DNA of 60,431 nt, taken from contig NZ_BAUJ01000032.1 in the NCBI RefSeq assembly GCF_000496695.1, forward strand, positions 1 to 60,431, read 5' to 3'. A program made the position numbers and the translations under genes. This document shows positions 21,078 through 30,451 of this stretch, in pieces. How positions within the stretch are numbered: the stretch's first letter is position 1; every line of letters starts with the position of its first letter. The notes beneath the pieces are model-generated. The model did not search any database. It was not told where the DNA came from and worked only from the letters and a program-made list of their open reading frames with translations. Origin of the DNA: Vibrio halioticoli NBRC 102217 (GTDB taxonomy: Bacteria; Pseudomonadota; Gammaproteobacteria; Enterobacterales; Vibrionaceae).

Positions 21078-22030
21078 AGTGAGATCTCGAATGTTTTTTA
21101 ATCAAAATCACGTTCGATTTGACGATCACTTTTGGCTGTGATCTTATGCTCTTTTTAGGGAGAGCATCGTGGACATTAATCACTCCAAAGAACATTTTCA
21201 AACGATTACCGACCAACGCCAAAGTGCAAAGGTCGCTTATTGCCTGTCTGAAATCCTTTTTGGCTCGCTATGTGCAGTAATTGCAGGTACAAGAGACTGG
21301 TTTGATATTCGTGAATATATTCTCGGGCATCATCAAATAAGCTTGTATTAGGACAGCTAAAAACAGAGCAAAAGAGTGATGAAATAACGGTGATACCTGA
21401 ACGGATAAAGATGCTCGATATCAAGGGATCCCTTGTAACCATTGACGCTATGGCCTATCAAACCAAGATTGCAAAATCCATTGTAGAGCAAGGTAGAAAT
21501 TACTTACTTGCAGTAAAAAACACCAAGAAAAACTCCGACAAGCAATAGAAAAAACGTTCTCCCCTCAGCGAGCAAACGTAGCCGATTACCTCACTCTTGA
21601 GCAAGAGCACGGACGTGTAGAATCTTGTCAGAGTTATGTTTTTGATAGTACAAAACTTGAAGAAAACTTCTCTCACTGGAAAGGCTTGAAGAGCATTTTA
21701 ATGGTTGAAAACTTGTGCTTTGAAAAAGGAAAATCACTAGATCTAGAGTATCGTTACTACATCAACTCTAAATTGCTAAGCGCAGAGCAAGCAGCCACGG
21801 CAGTTAGAGAGCACAAGGGTATAATAAGCTGATGCATTGGGTACTTGATGTCACAATGGATGAAGATGCGTGCCAGATATACAAAGATCACGGTGCAGAG
21901 AATTTGTCTTGCCTACGACATATGAAGCTTGAACATACTCCGAAAAGACCAGCCATGCTAGAGCCAGTTTTAGGTGCAAGCTGTACTCAGGTGATCAAAA
22001 ACTAGGCACTCATACGGTCGCCCTGCCAAT
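21078..22030 (+). mobile_element. ISAs1-family transposase remnant inserted in IS66
   Basis: A decayed ISAs1 (H-repeat type) transposase can be pieced together in several frames. It begins from GTG 21169 with HFQTITDQRQSAKV and LCAVIAGTRDW. It continues as LDIKGSLVTIDAMAYQ near 21412 and RVESCQSYVF near 21616, and ends with MHWVLDVTMDEDACQ near 21835. Frameshifts, stops and an internal deletion make it inactive. Flanking sequences TATCATCCGA and TATCGTCGAA could be a degenerate 10-bp target duplication. Element ends are approximate. Confidence 0.75.
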
Positions 22031-22153
22031 ATCGTCGAAACGGCTAAAGCTAATGAGCTTATCCTCTACGACTATATGGTCAAGTGCATGAAAGAGCTAC
22101 CGAAAGCAGAGCTAGATATCCATGCGCTCCTACCTTGGAGCTTCAAGCACTAG
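22031..22153 (+). pseudogene. IS66-family transposase remnant, second part
   Basis: IS66 TnpC C-terminus resumes here: VETAKANELILYDYMV, then CMKELPKAELD and ALLPWSFKH ending at TAG 22151-22153. Together with 20920-21077 it forms a contiguous IS66 C-terminus once the ISAs1-type remnant is removed. Confidence 0.78.
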
Positions 22154-22255
22154 CAATATCGCCATGGGTTCATCGGGCGTTTACATAACTTTAGTTTAAA
22201 GTTAATTTTCAATAGATCTTTAGGTTATCTGTCATATTAAAAATTGACACTAAAA

Positions 22256-23284
22256 TTAAGCTCTCGAACGGGAGAACTTCACTGCTAGCCTTTGCATGTG
22301 GTCGCTTTTATTGTACGCATTGCGGAGTAACCTCAAAGCGGGCTTCTCAATAACATTCGTTACAAAAATTGCCAATAAAATAGATATAGTAGTAGCGACT
22401 ATAATTCCCACAACAGGGTTAAGTTGTAAATCATACGATTTGTTAATTATAACGTATCCTATGTTCTGATGTATCAAATAAAGAGAATATGAAATTCCTC
22501 CGAAGAAGACTAACGGTTTTGCCTTAAGAAATTTCAATCGCCCTGAAACTGCACCATAAAAGAGCAAATAAAAAAATGAAATGTAAAAAAATTTTTCAAA
22601 CGAATATATGGGAATTATTGAGAACAGAGATAGTGCTAATGCTATCAGTGTTTTTAAATTACCAGAATCACTAACCAATTTATAAAAACAAATCCCAGCT
22701 ATAAAGAATGGTATATATTTCAAGATAAAGACTTTATATAAAATGGAAGGAACAAAAATAATCCCGAGAGAATGAACCATAGAAACAATAACTAAAAATG
22801 AAAATATTTCTTCAACTTTATTTATAAGCGATGACGTATAAAGAAGAAAAATCCAGAAGTAAAAGGTAAGCTCTACAGTTAGTGTCCAGTAAACTCCGTC
22901 TACATGCGCAACATTTAAATATTCCTGAAACATAAGAATATTAACTAAAGCACTACTCATCGATACTTCTCTTCCTGGAAGACTAAATATATAGACCACT
23001 GAAAAAGTAAAAATAAGTGAAACCCAATAAGCAGGATATAACCTTGAAAATCTAGATACTAAAAAATCTAACGGTCGTGCAGTTCTCGATAAAGTCCAAA
23101 AGATAACAAAGCCACTAATTATAAAAAATAGATGCACCCCATAACTTCCTATCCTTGACCATTCTACAAATAGGTTTTCATGCCCATAGATTTCATTATA
23201 TCTAGCGAAATAATGGAAAATTACTACGGCTAACGCAGCAATGCCTCGAAGAGCATCAAGCTCTGTTAGTCTATGCTCTCTCAT
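22256..23284 (-). CDS. Membrane acyltransferase (acyltransferase 3 / OafA family)
   Basis: A 342-residue polytopic membrane protein with the acyltransferase-3 signature: N-terminal ELDALRGIAALAVVIFHYF (about 8-26), YGVHLFFIISGFVIF (about 49-63), the FLVSRFSRLYPAYW segment (about 74-87) and YWTLTVELTFYFW (about 132-144). Proteins of this family O-acetylate or otherwise acylate surface polysaccharides. The gene is intact, carries AGGTTAAG before its ATG, and is flanked on both sides by decayed IS elements. The strong terminator at 24085-24118 separates it from the capsule operon, so it must have its own promoter. Which polysaccharide it modifies cannot be told. Confidence 0.87.
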   Translation of the reverse strand: MREHRLTELDALRGIAALAVVIFHYFARYNEIYGHENLFVEWSRIGSYGVHLFFIISGFVIFWTLSRTARPLDFLVSRFSRLYPAYWVSLIFTFSVVYIFSLPGREVSMSSALVNILMFQEYLNVAHVDGVYWTLTVELTFYFWIFLLYTSSLINKVEEIFSFLVIVSMVHSLGIIFVPSILYKVFILKYIPFFIAGICFYKLVSDSGNLKTLIALALSLFSIIPIYSFEKFFYISFFYLLFYGAVSGRLKFLKAKPLVFFGGISYSLYLIHQNIGYVIINKSYDLQLNPVVGIIVATTISILLAIFVTNVIEKPALRLLRNAYNKSDHMQRLAVKFSRSRA

Positions 23285-23492
23285 ACTCTTAACCTAAATT
23301 TAACCTTGAATAAGTATTAATATAACAGGACCACGAAACTTTCCTACCCCAAAACATCTAGAAGCATGCGTAGAAAGCCATAATAAAGCAATTATATTTC
23401 GTATTGCTGTACTGGGTAATCTGTATTTCATTCCACAAATATCTTTTTACAGCAAGTTAGGTACGGAAATCGCATGGACATCCGCATTATAG

Positions 23493-23923
23493 CTAAGCTT
23501 GGAGAACTTCACTTAAGTAGTTCTCATCCATTGCACACATCATACGTTTCCGTTTAATAACGCGTTTGAAACCCATTTCAACCTTCAAAAGGTTCAGACC
23601 TCCTTGTCTGATCCTTGAAAAAGCTTCACCTCGGTCATCAACTATCATACGACAAGCTTCTTCATTAAAAATCACATCAAGCTTCCAATGCATCACTTCC
23701 CTCCCCCATGAACTCGCGTTGCATTATACAGCTCTTATACACTTAACTCTTTAAAACTGATGTAGTAACAAACTGACATATCATTCTATGTTCCTACGGC
23801 CGATTCTTGACATAAACCCACTATAATATCCATTGATTTTAGCTTTGGTCACTCATACTCTAAATCACCTAAAACGGACAAATCGGTATTGACCAAAGCA
23901 CGGCGCGTTTCTTTTCGACCATG
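23493..23923 (-). pseudogene. Second ISAs1-family transposase remnant
   Basis: On the minus strand, HGRKETRRALVNTDLS (from about 23923), then LGDLEYE-stop-PKLKSM with TGA replacing Trp, CYYISFKELS, and finally MHWKLDVIFNEEACRM (from about 23696) through MDENYLSEVLQA. This is the C-terminal third of an ISAs1-type transposase with nonsense codons and a gap. It differs in sequence from the remnant at 21078-22030 and lies in the opposite orientation. The rest of the acyltransferase-to-capsule gap (23285-23492 and 23924-24084) shows nothing recognisable. Confidence 0.78.
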
Positions 23924-24084
23924 TAAACTGTCCCCCCTCACTTTTGCGGCTTGCCTTACGACAGTGCACATTAGCCTCAATTTCTGCGTGATGGCTCACA
24001 ATTTGTAAGAACACAAACTCTACCTACAACCCCTGTTGCAGTTTTACATAGAAAAGCATGCGGTAACAAAATGTTCAAAACGAA

Positions 24085-24118
24085 AAAACCCTCAAAGAGT
24101 CGTCTCTTTGAGGGTTTT
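24085..24118 (-). terminator. Rho-independent terminator of the capsule operon
   Basis: Perfect 15-bp inverted repeat (AAAACCCTCAAAGAG / CTCTTTGAGGGTTTT) with a 4-base loop. On the minus strand it ends in a U-tract. It lies about 75 bases past the stop of the last capsule gene and marks the operon end. Confidence 0.9.
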
Positions 24119-24192
24119 AACAAACTTCAAGTTTATCTGTATGTAATTATATGCAATGAAACTTAATCACTCGTACTCACCACCTGCAAATT

Positions 24193-26151
24193 TCAAGACC
24201 TGACCCCGCTTTCTTGCAAGCTAACGTTTGAGCGCACTTCTTGCCAAACCAAATCGCCAATCCCATCGGTTGGGTTAAATGCTGCAGGGGCATTTAGTAA
24301 AATATGGTGAATCGCCTCGTAATCATAATCATGGCAAGCGCTATCAAGTTTATCTAAAAGTGCCATAAACTCATCAAATACCAAAAACTCTTCTTGAGCA
24401 CGCATGACTTGTTGGTGGCTGGTTTTTAACTCATCAGCTCCAACTAAAAGCTCTTCGTAGAGCTTCTCTCCTGGTCTTAAGCCTGTGAATTTAATTTCGA
24501 TATCACCAAAAGGTTCTTCTTCAGATTTTGGTGTAAGACCTGATAAACGAATTAAATTTTTCGCTAGATCGGTAATTTTTACTGACTCACCCATGTCCAA
24601 AACAAAGACATCACCGCCTTTGGCCATTGCGCCGGCTTGTATCACCAGTTGCGATGCTTCAGGGATAGTCATGAAATATCTTGTGATCTCTGGATGGGTA
24701 ATGGTAACAGGGCCACCATTAGCTATTTGCTTCTTAAACAGAGGAATGACAGAGCCGGAAGAACCCAATACATTACCAAATCGAACCATGGAAAAACGCG
24801 GAGTACCGGGGACGTTATGATACTTATTCGCCAATGCTTGTACGCCTAATTCAGCTAACCTTTTAGAGGTGCCCATGATATTGGTTGGGCGCACTGCCTT
24901 ATCGGTCGATATCAATACAAAGGTGTTAACTCCAGCTTCTACTGCCGCTTTTGCAGTATAGAAAGTACCGAATACATTGTTACGCACCCCTTCAACCACG
25001 TTGTACTCAACCATAGGTACGTGCTTATAAGCCGCTGCATGATAAATGGTTTCAACTTTAAATGCAGACATGATTTTAGATAGGCGGTTAATCCTTTGTA
25101 CAGAACCAAGTAAAGGGATAATACGTGTCTCTAATCCGCGCTGAACCTTCATAGCGCTAAGTTCTTTTTCGATGCTATATAATGCCAGTTCTGTTACTTC
25201 AAACAGAACAAGTATCTTAGGCGATTGCAATAAAGCCTGACGACAAATCTCTGACCCAATTGATCCGCCAGCACCAGTAACCATGACGACTTTATCGGTA
25301 ATATCCTGTTGTAACAGTTCTTTCTTAGGCGGCACCGCATCCCTACCTAATAAATCTTCTACTGGTACATCTTGAACCTTAAAGCCATCGTCTTGATTCT
25401 CTAATATGGACTCTAGAGAAGGCATAGACAGTACTTCTACTTTAAGCTCCAATAATGATTCAATAATTTGCTTACGTCTTAATCTCGATTCTCTTGGTAA
25501 CGCAAGAAGTATAGTATCGATACGATCTTGCTTGATAATTGAAGCAAGACGATCGGGACCATATACAGGGTAATTAGAGATCATCGAACCTTGTATAATT
25601 TCATTATCATCAATAAAACCACACATACGATAAGTTTCACTACTTCTCATCGCGGCCGTTAATTGTCGACCAGCACTGCCTGCACCATAAACAAGAACTC
25701 GTCCACGCTGTACATTCGAGATATGTTCAATAACGACAGAACGTAAAAACAACCTAATCCCACCAGACAGAATTACTAGTAAACTGGCGTAAATAATAGG
25801 AATAGAACGAGGCATAAAATTGTTAAATAAATGCGCAAATGCCGTAAGCAAAATAGCAGAACCAATAGCTCCAATGAAGATCTTAGACATTACATGCAAT
25901 GTCATATAGCGCAACATCGCTTTATATAAGCCTAACTTACTATAAATTAATAACGTAAATACTAATGTTAAGCCCACCAGCATACTTGCCGAGCTCAAGT
26001 GCAACTGTTCAATCATTGAAGGGGTTTCCCCCATTCTTATCCAATAAGATAAAAGAAGAGCAAATATGATACAAAACGCATCAAATAAAGCACTGATCAG
26101 TTTTTTATAACGACGAGGCAGCTGAAATAAACTCGTAAGTTTAAGTTTCAT
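24193..26151 (-). CDS. UDP-GlcNAc 4,6-dehydratase, WbpM/PglF type
   Basis: A 652-residue membrane-anchored enzyme. Four N-terminal membrane segments (about 15-130) are followed by a first Rossmann fold (VLVYGAGSAGRQL, about 147) and a catalytic SDR domain (VMVTGAGGSIGSE, about 290). The active-site STDKAVRPTNIMGTSKR has Met in place of the SDR Tyr, the hallmark of the WbpM/FlaA1-long/PglF dehydratases. It converts UDP-GlcNAc to UDP-4-keto-6-deoxy-GlcNAc. With the adjacent aminotransferase and acetyltransferase it probably makes a diacetamido-trideoxy sugar. Last gene of the capsule operon. Confidence 0.92.
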   Translation of the reverse strand: MKLKLTSLFQLPRRYKKLISALFDAFCIIFALLLSYWIRMGETPSMIEQLHLSSASMLVGLTLVFTLLIYSKLGLYKAMLRYMTLHVMSKIFIGAIGSAILLTAFAHLFNNFMPRSIPIIYASLLVILSGGIRLFLRSVVIEHISNVQRGRVLVYGAGSAGRQLTAAMRSSETYRMCGFIDDNEIIQGSMISNYPVYGPDRLASIIKQDRIDTILLALPRESRLRRKQIIESLLELKVEVLSMPSLESILENQDDGFKVQDVPVEDLLGRDAVPPKKELLQQDITDKVVMVTGAGGSIGSEICRQALLQSPKILVLFEVTELALYSIEKELSAMKVQRGLETRIIPLLGSVQRINRLSKIMSAFKVETIYHAAAYKHVPMVEYNVVEGVRNNVFGTFYTAKAAVEAGVNTFVLISTDKAVRPTNIMGTSKRLAELGVQALANKYHNVPGTPRFSMVRFGNVLGSSGSVIPLFKKQIANGGPVTITHPEITRYFMTIPEASQLVIQAGAMAKGGDVFVLDMGESVKITDLAKNLIRLSGLTPKSEEEPFGDIEIKFTGLRPGEKLYEELLVGADELKTSHQQVMRAQEEFLVFDEFMALLDKLDSACHDYDYEAIHHILLNAPAAFNPTDGIGDLVWQEVRSNVSLQESGVRS

Positions 26152-26198
26152 ATTAGAAGTCCAAAGGATAAATCGAGAGGTGAAAAACTATATCATTA

Positions 26199-27374
26199 TT
26201 AACGCTGGGCGCTTTCCAAAACCTGTCTAATAACGTGACAAGTTTTCGAGATTTCATCAGAAGTTAATGTTGGATGAACTAAAAACATTAGGCTAGTTTG
26301 CCCTAACTCGACTGCATTAGTGAGTCGTTTACTTGGTCGCCATGGCGTGTCATCAAACGCTTTTTCTAAATAAACCTCTGAACAACTCCCTTGAAAGGCT
26401 GGTACACCTTGTGCATTTATCTCGTCAACAATACGATCGCGAGTCCACCCCGGTGCTAAATGTTCAGGTTCAACAAACAAATAATGCTTATATTCTGCAT
26501 GCTCAATATAATCCGGAACCATAACACGGCGAACAACAGACAAGTTTGAAACAGCATTATCAATTGCTGCACCATTGGCTTGCCTTTTTGATGTCCATTC
26601 ATTCATTCGGGTAAGTTGGATTCGACCAATAACCGCTTGCATCTCCGTCATACGCCAATTAGTACCGAAACTTTCATGCAACCATCTAAATCCAGGTGGG
26701 TGCTCTCGGTTATAAATGGCATCAAAGCTTTTACCGTGATCCTTGTAAGACCACATTTTAGACCATAACTCTTTGTCATTAGTTGTGACCATGCCACCCT
26801 CGCCACCGGTGGTCATAATTTTGTCCTGGCAGAAAGACCAAGCTCCGATATGTCCAATGCTGCCAACACTTCGGCCTTTATATTTAGCACCATGTGCCTG
26901 AGCACAATCTTCTATTACTTTAAAGTTGTGTTTGTCAGCTAATGCCATAATCGCATCCATTTCTGCTGGCATGCCAGCTAGATGTACGACAATGACCGCT
27001 TTAGTGTTTGGGGTTAACACTGCTTCAATAGATTCTGCCGTAATATTTTGACTATTTAAGTCAACATCCGCAAAGATAGGATTAGCACCAGAAGTAACAA
27101 TAGAAGAAGCTGTTGCCAAAAAGGTTCTGGATGTTGTTATCACATCATCACCCGAGCCGATATCGAGTGCTTTTAAAGCTATATCTAATGCAAGGGTCCC
27201 ATTTCCAAGTGCTACCGCGTATTTACATCCAACCCAAGCAGCAAACTCTTTTTCGAATTCACGACCTTCAGTACCCGTCCAATAGTTAACCTTATTGGAT
27301 AGTACAACACGGCTAACAGCATTTGCCTCTTCTTCGGTAAAAGAAGGCCAAGGAGAAAACTTCGTATTAAGCAT
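26199..27374 (-). CDS. DegT/DnrJ/EryC1-type PLP aminotransferase (PglE-like)
   Basis: Sugar aminotransferase that should aminate the 4-keto product of the neighbouring dehydratase. It starts MLNTKFSPWPSFTEEEANAV, a typical family N-terminus. It has LGNGTLALDIALKAL (about 58-72), the PLP-binding SFCQDKIMTTGGEGG (about 182-196; Lys forms the Schiff base) and EDCAQAHGA. I chose ATG 27374 (391 aa) over an in-frame GTG at 27431 on family similarity; the ribosome site is weak. It lies between the PglF-like dehydratase and the PglD-like acetyltransferase. Confidence 0.9.
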   Translation of the reverse strand: MLNTKFSPWPSFTEEEANAVSRVVLSNKVNYWTGTEGREFEKEFAAWVGCKYAVALGNGTLALDIALKALDIGSGDDVITTSRTFLATASSIVTSGANPIFADVDLNSQNITAESIEAVLTPNTKAVIVVHLAGMPAEMDAIMALADKHNFKVIEDCAQAHGAKYKGRSVGSIGHIGAWSFCQDKIMTTGGEGGMVTTNDKELWSKMWSYKDHGKSFDAIYNREHPPGFRWLHESFGTNWRMTEMQAVIGRIQLTRMNEWTSKRQANGAAIDNAVSNLSVVRRVMVPDYIEHAEYKHYLFVEPEHLAPGWTRDRIVDEINAQGVPAFQGSCSEVYLEKAFDDTPWRPSKRLTNAVELGQTSLMFLVHPTLTSDEISKTCHVIRQVLESAQR

Positions 27375-27583
27375 ATTATTAATTTCCGCTCTGACGTAAT
27401 TATTGTTATTGGAAATATAAAATAAATTCACATAGGGACAATTTTCTTTAGGTGAAAATAATTAAAGCATACGCAACAAAGATATCTTAAATTTCCAAAT
27501 ATATAAATATTAGATTCTTGTTCAAGAGATAATATCAGTCTGTAAATAATATTGGATTACTCGAACAAAGATCAGAGTATAAG

Positions 27584-28213
27584 TTATTTTATTAATGGAC
27601 GTGCGGGGCAACCAATGACTGTTTCATTATCTACTATATCTTTGACAACAGTAGCACCAGCACCGATTATAACGTTGTTTCCGATTTTAATAACTTGTTT
27701 AATCTGAGCACCAATCCCAACCCAACTGTTTGAGCCAACTTGTACTCCTCCGGCCAAATTAACTCCAGGGCTAATATGGACACCATCACCAAGCTCGCAG
27801 TCATGGTCAACACTCGCACTAGTGTTTATTATGCAGCCTTTCCCTATCTTGGAAAATACTCCCAATACGGCACCAGCCATGATCATGGTCCCCTTACCTA
27901 AGAGAGCATATTGGCTAACCACAGCTTTTGGGTGAACTAAGGAAGCAAGCTTAGCTCCAAGAGATTCAAACTCGTTGATTTTATCTATACGAATATTGTT
28001 GTCCCCAATAGCCACAACTACAGCATCAAAATCACTACACGTATTTTTTAGAGAGTTGGTATCTCCAATAACAGACCAATGCTCGACTGATTCAATCATC
28101 GGCCATCGGTCATCAAAGAACACAATGTCTTTATAACCATTTAGCTCAGCTAGTTCAGCAATAACCTTACCTTGCCCACTAGCTCCCAAAATTGCACATC
28201 TAGTCACTATCAT
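27584..28213 (-). CDS. Sugar O/N-acetyltransferase, PglD/NeuD family
   Basis: About 209 residues. The N-terminal Rossmann-like domain (CAILGASGQGKVIAELAEL) is followed by a left-handed beta-helix of hexapeptide repeats. The catalytic His lies in NTSASVDHDCELGDGVHISP (about 121-140). PglD-type enzymes acetylate the 4-amino group of UDP-4-amino-sugars using acetyl-CoA. Its start overlaps the end of the upstream sugar transferase gene. ATG 28213 is only 3 bases from GAGG (28217-28220), whereas GTG 28207 is 9 bases away, so the GTG may be the true start. Confidence 0.87.
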   Translation of the reverse strand: MIVTRCAILGASGQGKVIAELAELNGYKDIVFFDDRWPMIESVEHWSVIGDTNSLKNTCSDFDAVVVAIGDNNIRIDKINEFESLGAKLASLVHPKAVVSQYALLGKGTMIMAGAVLGVFSKIGKGCIINTSASVDHDCELGDGVHISPGVNLAGGVQVGSNSWVGIGAQIKQVIKIGNNVIIGAGATVVKDIVDNETVIGCPARPLIK

Positions 28214-28799
28214 TTCCTCGAAAAGGTTCAATAGTGACATGATCTTCTGATGAAATACCTTCTTTAATAAATACTTTTTTTACTGTAAGTATTAGTATTT
28301 TAATATCTAGCCAAAAAGTTCGGTTCTCAACATACCAAACGTCAAGTTTGAATTTTTCACTCCACGAAATAGCATTGCGACCATTAATTTGTGCCCAACC
28401 AGTAACGCCTGGGCGAGCATCATGTCGTTTAGACTGTTCTTTACTATAAAGTGGTAAATACTCCATCAATAAAGGACGAGGGCCAACCAAGCTCATCTCC
28501 CCCTTTAACACATTCAAGAGTTCAGGAAGTTCATCAAGGCTAGAACTACGTAATTTGTCACCAAATGGCGTCATACGTTCTGAATCTGGTAGTGGATTAC
28601 CACTTTTATCAACAGCATCCTTCATGGTTCGAAACTTAACCATTTTAAATAGCTTTCCATTTAAACCAGGGCGCTGTTGGCGGAATAAAATCGGAGACCC
28701 CAACGTTTTGGCTACTTTGTATGCGACAATGAAAATGATAGGTGTCAATACTACCAATGCAACTAACGCAACAATAATATCAAATGTTCTTTTTAACAA
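28200..28799 (-). CDS. Initiating sugar-1-phosphate transferase, PglC/WcaJ type
   Basis: Bacterial sugar transferase that moves a sugar-1-phosphate onto undecaprenyl phosphate to begin the capsule repeat. It has an N-terminal membrane helix (DIIVALVALVVLTPIIF), FRQQRPGLNGKLFKMVKFRT (about 39-58), the DELPELLNVLKGEMSLVGPR block (about 89-108) and PGVTGWAQINGRN. The best start is TTG 28797-28799, giving LLKRTFDII and 199 residues, the normal size for the small PglC-like class. It is preceded by GAGG immediately after the previous stop codon. The frame is open further upstream but that part overlaps the preceding acetyltransferase. The neighbouring PglD/E/F-like genes suggest a bacillosamine-type sugar as substrate. 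Confidence 0.88.
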   Translation of the reverse strand: MLKRTFDIIVALVALVVLTPIIFIVAYKVAKTLGSPILFRQQRPGLNGKLFKMVKFRTMKDAVDKSGNPLPDSERMTPFGDKLRSSSLDELPELLNVLKGEMSLVGPRPLLMEYLPLYSKEQSKRHDARPGVTGWAQINGRNAISWSEKFKLDVWYVENRTFWLDIKILILTVKKVFIKEGISSEDHVTIEPFRGNDSD

Positions 28800-28806
28800 G
28801 CTAACC

Positions 28807-29307
28807 TCATTCTTTTCGTATAATTCGGGGTTTAGATAAAACAGTTGTCGCCTTGTCTGGAATATCAGAAACCACGACACAATTAGCTCCAACTTTAGCG
28901 TCATTACCAATTTTGCAGTTTTTCAAAATTTTTGAACCTGCACCTAAAATAACATTATCTCCAATAACAACACCTCCATGGACAACCGTAACTTGATGAT
29001 AAATCGTACACATTTTACCAATTACCGAGTCGTGCCCGATTATTATTCCATATGGTCCGTGCGGAAGTATTGGGGGAGACTGAAACTTTGCACCACAATT
29101 TAAATTAGTACCGAAAGAACAGTTAAATTTAAAATCAACTCTTTTAATGTAAAATAGCTAGTACAATTTCAATAAAAGAGGAGTATTGTTATTTATATTT
29201 ATTACCTTATCTCTTCTATTCCAATATTTATGGTGATTATATCCAGAAATAAAAGATAATAATATTTTACCAAATTTATTATCCACTGAAAGTTTCACTA
29301 GCGTCAT
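28807..29307 (-). pseudogene. Serine O-acetyltransferase-like gene interrupted by an amber codon
   Basis: The reading frame from ATG 29307 to TGA 28807 encodes one hexapeptide acetyltransferase of the CysE/WcaB-like group. It reads KYWNRRD near residue 27, then KLY-stop-LFYIKR, GAKFQSPPILPHGPYGIIIG and CTIYHQVTVVHGGVVIGD. The single TAG is codon 50 (29158-29160), at a place where relatives usually carry Tyr (KLYYL). A TAC or TAT to TAG change explains it. The remaining frame is intact, including the beta-helix. It is either a fresh pseudogene, suppressed, or partly re-expressed from ATG 29013. GTG 29298 is an alternative start. Probably once O-acetylated the capsule. Confidence 0.82.
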
Positions 29308-29312
29308 CCTTA

Positions 29313-30437
29313 CTATGAAATTGCGTCTTTATATATAATTGACATTTCACGAAGAGAATTATTCAATAAAAAGAACTCACCTCTTCGTAGTGCAGATTTA
29401 GATAATCTAGCTCGCAAATCAGGATTATCTCTTAGGGAAATAAACGACTTCAGAAAATCCTTCTCATTATTTCCCTCATATAAAAAGCCACAATTATAAT
29501 TAGATAAAATCTCTTTGTGCCCTCTATCCTCAGAAGCGACTATGGGGTTTCCGCAAAGCATAGCTTCAATTAAATTTATACCAAGTCCTTCCTGTTTACT
29601 GACTGAGAAACCTATATCTGCCATTTTATACAGTTTATCAATATCCGTTCGAAATCCTAATGTGTGTATAACATCACAAAGTTGCTTAGCCTCTATCTCT
29701 TCTTTTACACTTTGATATAAAACCCCTGAACCTGCTAATATAATTTTCACGCCTGAAAAACTATCTAAGTTTCTATATACGGTATCTATAATAAATTTGT
29801 GGTTTTTTCTTTCTATAAACTCTGCGGCATAAATCATTATAAAGTCTGAGTCTAGAAAGCCAAGTTTACTCCTAATGTTAGATTTCTCAGAGTCAGAAAC
29901 TTTAAAAAAAACTTCATTCTTCACACCAATACCAGGAATTTTAAAATATTTGCAACTATTGCTTCCCCTCTTTCTGATTAAACTATAATCTTCCTCGTTG
30001 ATACATACTATATAATCTGAACAATATGACATTAGAACTTCTAATGGAAAATATAATAACCAGTTGAGCAGTGGTCCACCTTTAAAAAAATGAAAGCCAT
30101 GAGCAGTATACATCATTTTGTGTAATGATTTAGAATTAGAAAATAACCCAGATAAACGTGTAATAATACTGGCTACTGGTGTATGGGTGCTAATAAGGTC
30201 AAAACACTCATTATCCAATATTTTTTTAAGTTTTAGAAAAGAATTAAAATTATCACGAACGTTTAAAGGACTACGAGAGAAGGGCACTACCCAGACTTTA
30301 TCTGAAAATGGTATATCCATATATTCATTACATGCAACATGTACTTCGTAGCCTTGTTTCTTGAACCATTCAAGATAAGGTAGGTGAAAAGCCATTATGT
30401 GCTTTGGAACAGACGCTGTAAATAATACTTTTTTCAT
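29313..30437 (-). CDS. Family 4 glycosyltransferase (capsule)
   Basis: GT-B fold enzyme of about 374 residues. The N-terminus KKVLFTASVPKHIMAFHLPY resembles the PglA/WcfI-like capsule transferases. The C-terminal domain has FIERKNHKFII (about 205) and the donor-binding EGLGINLIEAMLCGNPIV (about 281-298, EX7E-like). I chose ATG 30437 over the in-frame TTG at 30455 because it gives the typical N-terminus. Being next to the initiating transferase, it may add the second sugar. AT-rich. Confidence 0.86.
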   Translation of the reverse strand: MKKVLFTASVPKHIMAFHLPYLEWFKKQGYEVHVACNEYMDIPFSDKVWVVPFSRSPLNVRDNFNSFLKLKKILDNECFDLISTHTPVASIITRLSGLFSNSKSLHKMMYTAHGFHFFKGGPLLNWLLYFPLEVLMSYCSDYIVCINEEDYSLIRKRGSNSCKYFKIPGIGVKNEVFFKVSDSEKSNIRSKLGFLDSDFIMIYAAEFIERKNHKFIIDTVYRNLDSFSGVKIILAGSGVLYQSVKEEIEAKQLCDVIHTLGFRTDIDKLYKMADIGFSVSKQEGLGINLIEAMLCGNPIVASEDRGHKEILSNYNCGFLYEGNNEKDFLKSFISLRDNPDLRARLSKSALRRGEFFLLNNSLREMSIIYKDAIS

Positions 30438-30451
30438 AAATAACACACTTA

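Noticed and set aside
22256..23284. Acyltransferase as last gene of the capsule operon
   Set aside because: A strong terminator (24085-24118) and an IS remnant separate it from the capsule genes.
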